9,091 nucleotides of DNA, from assembly GCA_025455765.1 (NCBI GenBank), contig JALOLX010000147.1, forward strand, positions 1-9,091, read 5' to 3'. The translations under genes were made by a program, and so were the position numbers. Below the pieces are notes generated by a model, which saw only the letters and a program-made list of their open reading frames with translations, was not told the DNA's origin and searched no databases. Of this stretch, positions 5,617 to 9,091 are shown one piece after another. This stretch comes from Flavobacteriales bacterium (GTDB taxonomy: Bacteria; Bacteroidota; Bacteroidia; Flavobacteriales_F; PHOS-HE28). Within the stretch, counting starts at the first letter, position 1; each line of letters begins with the position of its first letter.

Positions 5617-6810
5617 TCAGACCGCCGCACGCGAGCGGGAAAAGACCTCCCGCAGGACCTCCTCCTCCACCGCGTCCAACGGGATGTTGCGCCGCGCCAT
5701 CACCCGCCTGGCCGTGCCCAGCGCCCGTTCCAGGTCGTAGGTCTCGAAGCCCTCGGCACCGCCCCACGCGAAGGAAGGGATGTGCTTGGGCGGGAATCCG
5801 CCCCCGAACACGTTGGCCGCCACGCCCACCACCGTGCCCGTGTTGAACATGGTGTTGATGCCGCTCTTGGCATGGTCGCCCATGATGAGCCCACAGAACT
5901 GCAGGCCCGTGTCGACGGAAGTGCCTTCCGCGTAACTGAAGGCCTTCACGCCGCCATACGTGTTCTTCAGGTTGCTGTTGTTGGTGTCCGCGCCCAGGTT
6001 GCACCACTCGCCCAGCACGCTGTTGCCCAGGAAGCCATCGTGCCCCTTGTTGCTGTAGCCGAGCAGTACGCTGTTGTTCACCTCGCCCCCCACCCGGCAC
6101 TCCGGCCCGAAGGCGCAGGGACCGTAGATCTTGGCGCCCATCTTCAATTGGGCATGGTCGCCCAGAACCAACGGACCACGGATGATGCAACCTTCCATCA
6201 CCTCCGCGTCCTTGCCGATGTAGATCGGTCCCGCCTTGGTGTTGAGGATGCTGGCCTCCACGACCGCACCTTCTTCGAGGAAGACGAGGTCGGGATCGCC
6301 GATGACGGTGTTGTACGCGCTGAGCCGCTGCGACCGGCGACCTTCGGTGAGCAACGCAAAGTCCTGCGCGATGGCCTGGCCGCAGTGCTGGAAGAGGTGC
6401 CACGGACGCTCGAAGCGGAGCACTTCACCGGTGAACGCGACGGCGCTCATGTGGGCGGGAACGCTGTGCCAATCGGCTTCGGCTGGTGCGCTGGCATTGG
6501 CCAGGGCGTAGGCCAAGGGACGTCCTCCGGCGGTGAGCACCTGCCCGGGACGTAGATCGAGCACGGCCGCCACAAGGGCATCACTGGGGTAGAGCGAGCC
6601 GTCCACTTCGTAGTGCGGCCCTTCGCCAACAGGAATGGGGAAAGCGGCGCTGAGGTAGGCTTCGGTGCGGTAGCCTACTGCTATGCCGCTGCGCACGTAC
6701 CATCCCTCGCCCAGGCGCAGGATGCCCGGACGCAGCTGCCCCACCGGGCGCGTGAAGGTGAGCGGGAGCAGGTGCCGGTGCAGGCCGGCGTCGTTGAGGA
6801 TGATGGCCAT
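5617..6810 (-). CDS. GlmU-family sugar nucleotidyltransferase-like / hexapeptide-repeat protein
   Basis: A 397-residue cytoplasmic protein of the Bacteroidota 'GlmU family' (alternative GlmU type, putative sugar-1-phosphate nucleotidyl-/acetyltransferase). The ATG at 6810 gives the family N-terminus MAIILNDAGLHRHLLPLTFT followed by RPVGQLRPGI; an in-frame ATG at 6831 overlaps the -7 box and is less likely. The N-terminal part (1-170) lacks the canonical GxGTRM pyrophosphorylase loop of true GlmU. From about 175 to 345 there is a left-handed beta-helix of hexapeptide repeats, containing the strongly conserved stretch SNKGHDGFLGNSVLGEWCNL (253-272) and then GADTNNSNLKNTYGG and FCGLIMGDHAKSGINTMFNT. 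A short helical tail follows. Role: probably UDP-GlcNAc or related cell-envelope precursor metabolism, inferred from the family; the exact substrate is not established by the sequence. It appears monocistronic, with its own promoter-like box. Confidence 0.85.
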   Translation of the reverse strand: MAIILNDAGLHRHLLPLTFTRPVGQLRPGILRLGEGWYVRSGIAVGYRTEAYLSAAFPIPVGEGPHYEVDGSLYPSDALVAAVLDLRPGQVLTAGGRPLAYALANASAPAEADWHSVPAHMSAVAFTGEVLRFERPWHLFQHCGQAIAQDFALLTEGRRSQRLSAYNTVIGDPDLVFLEEGAVVEASILNTKAGPIYIGKDAEVMEGCIIRGPLVLGDHAQLKMGAKIYGPCAFGPECRVGGEVNNSVLLGYSNKGHDGFLGNSVLGEWCNLGADTNNSNLKNTYGGVKAFSYAEGTSVDTGLQFCGLIMGDHAKSGINTMFNTGTVVGVAANVFGGGFPPKHIPSFAWGGAEGFETYDLERALGTARRVMARRNIPLDAVEEEVLREVFSRSRAAV

Positions 6811-6828
6811 GGTCCTTCGCTGGGCCTT

Positions 6829-6836
6829 CAAAGGTA
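6829..6836 (-). promoter_or_regulatory. Promoter -7 box of the glmU-like gene
   Basis: TACCTTTG on the minus strand matches TAnnTTTG exactly and lies 18 bases before the ATG at 6810. A CTG (6859-6857) 20 bases upstream could be a degenerate -33 TTG. A short AAGGA sits two bases before the ATG, too close for a standard Shine-Dalgarno spacing. The box lies in the 56-base spacer after pit, so the gene can be transcribed independently of the phosphate operon. Confidence 0.5.
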
Positions 6837-6866
6837 GCCCAAGTGCGCGGAGGCCTCAGGTCAGGC

Positions 6867-7997
6867 TCAGGCGATGAAGAACCCGCAGATCCAATAGGCG
6901 ATGGCGGCCAGGACGGCGCTAACGGGGATCGTGAGCACCCAGGCCCACAACAGCCGTAGTGTCACACCCCAGCGCACGGCGCTCAAGCGCTTGGTGGCCC
7001 CCACACCGATGATGGCACCGGTGATGGTGTGCGTGGTACTGACGGGAATGCCCAGCTGCTCGGTCATGTAGAGGGTCATGGCGCCGGCGCTCTCGGCACA
7101 CACACCTTCCAACGGGGTCACCTTGGTGATGCGCGAACCCATGGTCTTCACGATCTTCCAGCCACCGCTGAGCGTACCCAGGCCGATGGCACCGTAGCAG
7201 GCGAGCGGCACCCAGTAGGGCATCTCATCCAATGAAGTGGCCTGACCACCGGCCACCAAGGCCACCATGATGATGCCCATGACCTTCTGCGCATCGTTGC
7301 CGCCGTGGCCGATGCTGAACGCTGCGGAGCTGAGGAGCTGCAAGCGCTTGTACAGGTTGGCCGTGCGCATGGCGCTGGGCAGCTTGGTCATGTCCCACAT
7401 ATAGCTGAGCACGAACACCAAGGCGAATACGACCATGGCGATGCGCAGGTCCATGTTCTTGAGCACGAAGATGGACGTGATGGCGGTGGCCACAGCGATG
7501 ATGGCCACGCGGAGCCAGAGCTTCTGCACGATGGTGACCAGGGTGATGAAGATGGAGATGAGCATGCCCACGAGCGGGGCCAGGAAGATGAACACGGCGA
7601 TGATGCCGATCTTCTCCAGGTTGATGCTGCCCAGATCGAAGCCGGCACCAGCCAGCGCAGCGCCCGCGAACCCACCGATGAGGGTGTGGGAGGAACTGCT
7701 GGGGATGCCGTACCACCAGGTGAGCAGGTTCCACGTGATGGCCGCCAGAAGACCCGCCAGCACAACGCGAAGGGTGATGAACTCCTCATGCACCGTCTTG
7801 GCCACGGTGTTGGCCACGTGGTGGTCGCTGAAGATGAAGTAGGCCACGAAATTGAAGACCGCAGCCCACACCACCGCCTGGAAGGGTGTCAACACTTTGG
7901 TGCTGACGATGGTGGCGATGGAATTGGCGGCGTCGTGGAAGCCGTTGATGTAGTCGAAGATCAGCGCGAGCGCGATGATGACGATGAGCAGCGTCAT
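6867..7997 (-). CDS. Inorganic phosphate transporter, Pit family
   Basis: A 376-residue integral inner-membrane protein with about ten hydrophobic segments, which moves phosphate (in E. coli PitA as a metal-phosphate complex) using an ion gradient. The family's internal duplication is plain: GFHDAANSIA (19-28) is repeated as IGHGGNDAQKVMG (229-241), and GIPSSSSHTLIGG (97-109) as GIPVSTTHTITGA (316-328). These paired motifs carry the conserved Asn/Asp of the transport site. The length is compact, lacking the long central cytoplasmic loop of E. coli PitA. It follows the DUF47/PhoU-like gene after only 3 bases, a well-known pairing, so the two are one operon and the DUF47 protein probably controls this transporter. 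Sulfate permease variants exist in the superfamily, but the DUF47 neighbour favours phosphate. Confidence 0.93.
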   Translation of the reverse strand: MTLLIVIIALALIFDYINGFHDAANSIATIVSTKVLTPFQAVVWAAVFNFVAYFIFSDHHVANTVAKTVHEEFITLRVVLAGLLAAITWNLLTWWYGIPSSSSHTLIGGFAGAALAGAGFDLGSINLEKIGIIAVFIFLAPLVGMLISIFITLVTIVQKLWLRVAIIAVATAITSIFVLKNMDLRIAMVVFALVFVLSYMWDMTKLPSAMRTANLYKRLQLLSSAAFSIGHGGNDAQKVMGIIMVALVAGGQATSLDEMPYWVPLACYGAIGLGTLSGGWKIVKTMGSRITKVTPLEGVCAESAGAMTLYMTEQLGIPVSTTHTITGAIIGVGATKRLSAVRWGVTLRLLWAWVLTIPVSAVLAAIAYWICGFFIA

Positions 7998-8000
7998 GCC

Positions 8001-8648
8001 TCAGGCGTACTTCAGAAGGATGGACTCGATCACGTTCCCCACGTCCTCGCACTTGTCGGTGGCCAGCTCCAAGGTGGAGTAGGTGTCGCGCATGCGGATC
8101 AGCTGGATGGGGTCCTTCTCTTGTGCAAAGAGGCGCTGGATGGCGCGATCGTAGACCTCGTCGGCCTGGTTCTCCATGCTATTGATCTGCACCACGAACT
8201 CGCTGTGGGCGCTGCTCTTGTGCATGGTACGCAGGCTTTGAACGGCCATCTGCACGATGCGCGCCCCTTCGTTCACCAGACGGGCCAGCTCGCGGCAGGT
8301 CTCATCGGGCTTCTGGATGCCGAAGAGCTCCAGGTTCTTGGCAGAAGCAAGGATGAAGTCGGCCACATCGTCCAAGCTGGTGGCCAGGTAGTGGATGTCC
8401 TCCCGGTCGATGGGCGTGATGAAGTTGCGCGCCAGGTCGGTGAAGATCGTGTGCGTGAGGTCGTCGTTGGCGTGCTCAGCGATCTCCAGCCGCTCCAGCA
8501 GGGCCGTGCGCTGGGAGCCGGGCTCTGTGTTCATGATCGCGATGAGGTCCTCGGACATCTTCAGCACGTTGGCTGCCGATGCTTCGAAGTGGAAGAAGAA
8601 CACGCGATCGCGCGGCTTGAAGATCTTGAGGATGCTTTCGAGCGACAT
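8001..8648 (-). CDS. DUF47 (PhoU-like) regulator of the Pit transporter
   Basis: A 215-residue all-helical cytoplasmic protein of the DUF47/PhoU-like family. Metal-binding-type acidic motifs are visible in both halves: the E-x6-D region at 55-63 (EIAEHANDD) followed by FITPIDREDI (76-85), then ENQADEVYD (159-167) and ELATDKCEDVGNVIE (194-208). The symmetry matches the repeated three-helix bundles of PhoU proteins. Length and the C-terminal ending ILLKYA are normal for the family. It is the first gene of an operon with pit. Known family members are accessory or regulatory subunits of Pit-type transporters; direct control of phosphate uptake here is inferred from the pairing. Confidence 0.92.
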   Translation of the reverse strand: MSLESILKIFKPRDRVFFFHFEASAANVLKMSEDLIAIMNTEPGSQRTALLERLEIAEHANDDLTHTIFTDLARNFITPIDREDIHYLATSLDDVADFILASAKNLELFGIQKPDETCRELARLVNEGARIVQMAVQSLRTMHKSSAHSEFVVQINSMENQADEVYDRAIQRLFAQEKDPIQLIRMRDTYSTLELATDKCEDVGNVIESILLKYA

Positions 8649-8667
8649 GGGCTGGAGTTACGGCTGC

Positions 8668-8675
8668 CAAATGTA
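8668..8675 (-). promoter_or_regulatory. Promoter -7 box of the DUF47-pit operon
   Basis: TACATTTG on the minus strand matches TAnnTTTG exactly, 19 bases before the DUF47 ATG at 8648. No good TTG is found 19-20 bases further upstream. The TTAAC repeat at 8714-8730 lies about 40-55 bases upstream of the box, a sensible position for an activator site. Confidence 0.5.
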
Positions 8676-8713
8676 TCCGGCCCGGTGATCGCCCACCCCA
8701 TGTGAAGCGAAGC

Positions 8714-8730
8714 TTAACCCTGAGTTAACA
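8714..8730. promoter_or_regulatory. TTAAC repeat: candidate PHO-type regulator site
   Basis: TTAACC (8714-8719) and TTAACA (8725-8730) form a direct repeat with an 11-bp period, the spacing expected for OmpR/PhoB-type dimers and similar to the TTAACA-type Pho boxes known from Bacillus PhoP. The same bases also read as an inverted repeat, TTAAC-N5-GTTAA. It lies in the 134-base divergent spacer, so it could act on the DUF47-pit operon, on the plus-strand gene or on both. Assignment to phosphate control rests on context only. Confidence 0.35.
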
Positions 8731-8769
8731 TTGATGGAGGTTCTGCGGCCTTACACGCCCAGACCTTCG

Positions 8770-8777
8770 CATCTTTG
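8770..8777 (+). promoter_or_regulatory. Possible -7 box of the PaaY-like gene
   Basis: CATCTTTG is one mismatch from TAnnTTTG and lies five bases before the ATG at 8783, which would give a near-leaderless transcript. No -33 TTG is found at the right spacing, so this is a weak call. Confidence 0.3.
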
Positions 8778-8782
8778 GCGGT

Positions 8783-9091
8783 ATGCTCTACGCGTTCAAT
8801 GGCTATCGGCCCGTGGTCCATCCTACCGCCTTCGTACACCCACAGGCCGCTGTGACCGGCAATGTGATCATCGGACGTGACGTCTACATCGGTCCAGGCG
8901 CGGCGTTGCGGGGGGATTGGGGTGAGATCATCATCGCCGACGGCTGCAACGTGCAGGAGAACTGCACTGTGCACATGTTCCCGGGTGTCACTGTGCGGTT
9001 GGAGGAAGGTGCGCACATCGGGCACGGGGCCATCATCCATGGGGCGCAGGTGGGCCGCAACTGCTTGGTGGGCATGAACGCGGTGCTGATG
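8783..9091 (+). CDS. PaaY-type gamma-carbonic anhydrase-like hexapeptide protein, truncated by the window edge
   Basis: The first 103 codons of a left-handed beta-helix protein, open at the window end. The N-terminus MLYAFNGYRPVVHPTAFVHP followed by VIIGRDVYIGPGAALRGD closely resembles PaaY and related gamma-class carbonic anhydrases. Active-site residues are present: Arg43 and Asp45 in LRGD, Asn56 and Gln58 in NVQEN, and the three zinc-ligand histidines His64 (TVHMFP), His81 and His86 (GHGAIIHG). It may therefore bind metal and be a carbonic anhydrase or, like PaaY, a thioesterase acting on CoA esters; the sequence does not decide. No paa genes are visible nearby, so phenylacetate degradation is not supported. 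The usual family length is about 170-200 residues, so roughly half is missing. Confidence 0.85.
   Translation, partial: MLYAFNGYRPVVHPTAFVHPQAAVTGNVIIGRDVYIGPGAALRGDWGEIIIADGCNVQENCTVHMFPGVTVRLEEGAHIGHGAIIHGAQVGRNCLVGMNAVLM

Noticed and set aside
8783..9091. A phenylacetate degradation locus suggested by the PaaY similarity
   Set aside because: No other paa genes are visible; gamma-carbonic-anhydrase-like proteins of this type are widespread outside that pathway.

Overview
The window looks like chromosomal DNA from a GC-rich member of the Bacteroidota, probably Flavobacteriales-like. Three things point there: a subtilisin-family protease ending in a type IX secretion (T9SS) sorting domain, a 'GlmU family' left-handed beta-helix protein of a type typical of this phylum, and promoter -7 boxes matching the Bacteroidota consensus TAnnTTTG upstream of several genes. 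Clear Shine-Dalgarno sequences are mostly absent, which also fits.

Layout. All genes are on the minus strand except the last. Read in the direction of minus-strand transcription (right to left): a PhoU-like DUF47 protein (8001-8648) followed after 3 bases by a Pit phosphate transporter (6867-7997), forming a phosphate-uptake operon; a GlmU-family protein (5617-6810); the ATP-dependent protease Lon (3100-5487); a short repeat/hairpin region (3030-3097); a two-gene unit of a 63-residue charged protein (2803-2994) overlapping a small nucleotidyltransferase-fold protein (2337-2816); a secreted S8 protease (71-2227); and the first codons of a gene overlapping its stop (1-74). Divergent from the phosphate operon, on the plus strand, is a PaaY-type gamma-carbonic-anhydrase-like gene (8783 to the window end).

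How the genes fit together. DUF47-pit is a recognised functional pair, and the divergent spacer upstream of it holds an 11-bp-period TTAACC/TTAACA repeat resembling a PHO-type box. Lon, the GlmU-like protein and the PaaY-like protein are housekeeping types with no obvious mutual link. The small-protein/nucleotidyltransferase pair is the accessory-looking part: it is tightly overlapped, seems less GC-rich than its surroundings by eye, and is bordered by repeats.

The most striking anomaly is in Lon. Its AAA+ domain lacks about 20 residues that are nearly invariant in the family, between the Walker A helix and the pore loop, while the reading frame stays intact. No intergenic stretch exceeds 300 bases, and I see no RNA genes, insertion sequences or CRISPR arrays.
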